Positions 11,013-11,479 of a stretch of DNA of 11,479 nt are shown here, piece by piece. Source of the DNA: Clostridia bacterium (GTDB taxonomy: Bacteria > Bacillota_A > Clostridia > Peptostreptococcales > Anaerovoracaceae). Every line of letters starts with the position of its first letter. Positions within the stretch are counted from its first letter, which is position 1. Made by a program: the position numbers and the translations under genes. Location of the stretch: the NCBI GenBank assembly GCA_024403175.1, contig JAKSSI010000019.1, forward strand, positions 1-11,479, in the 5' to 3' direction. The notes under the pieces are model-generated. The model saw only the letters and a list, made by a program, of their open reading frames with translations. It searched no databases and had not been told where the DNA came from.

Positions 11013-11479
<467 letters not shown>

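Overview
The window is the rpoBC–str region of a low- to mid-GC Firmicute, most likely a Clostridia-class anaerobe of the Oscillospiraceae/Lachnospiraceae kind. The reasons are the order rpoB–rpoC–(insert)–rpsL–rpsG–fusA, the SI3-free RpoC with a Clostridia-type N-terminus, Bacillus-like S12 and S7, and strong AGGAGG-type ribosome binding sites. Every supported gene reads on the minus strand, so transcription runs from high to low coordinates. The genus cannot be fixed from this sequence alone.

Layout in order of transcription. (1) 11479-11013: 3' end of rpoB; 11009-7344: complete rpoC, followed by a near-perfect intrinsic terminator (7295-7334). (2) 7265-1526: a tightly packed five-gene block lying between rpoC and rpsL. 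It encodes a CbbX/SpoVK-type AAA+ ATPase, a four-helix membrane protein I do not recognise, a TelA-family coiled-coil protein, an XpaC-family membrane-anchored protein, and a stand-alone hydantoinase/oxoprolinase (HyuA-like) ATPase. The block appears to have its own promoter immediately after the rpoC terminator and its own terminator at 1459-1496. (3) 1343-1: rpsL, rpsG and the first 95 codons of fusA, driven by a consensus-like sigma-A promoter (TTGACT-17-TATTAT with an extended -10) whose -35 element lies inside the terminator of the preceding block.

The housekeeping genes build RNA polymerase and the translation machinery. The inserted block looks like a dedicated envelope or toxic-anion stress module: two Tel/Xpa proteins, a membrane protein and a AAA+ ATPase whose N-terminal half faintly resembles TerB. 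The added HyuA-like ATPase has no recognisable partner subunit. Many Firmicutes carry a small L7Ae-like gene between rpoC and rpsL; none is seen here.

The most notable points are the five-gene block itself, the rpsL promoter embedded in a terminator, a promoter placement that predicts a leaderless or near-leaderless AAA+ mRNA, structured RNA ahead of rpsL and between rpsL and rpsG, and RNA-polymerase-like codon choice in telA but not in its neighbours. There is no CRISPR array, tRNA, rRNA or insertion sequence in the window, and no non-coding stretch over 300 bases.
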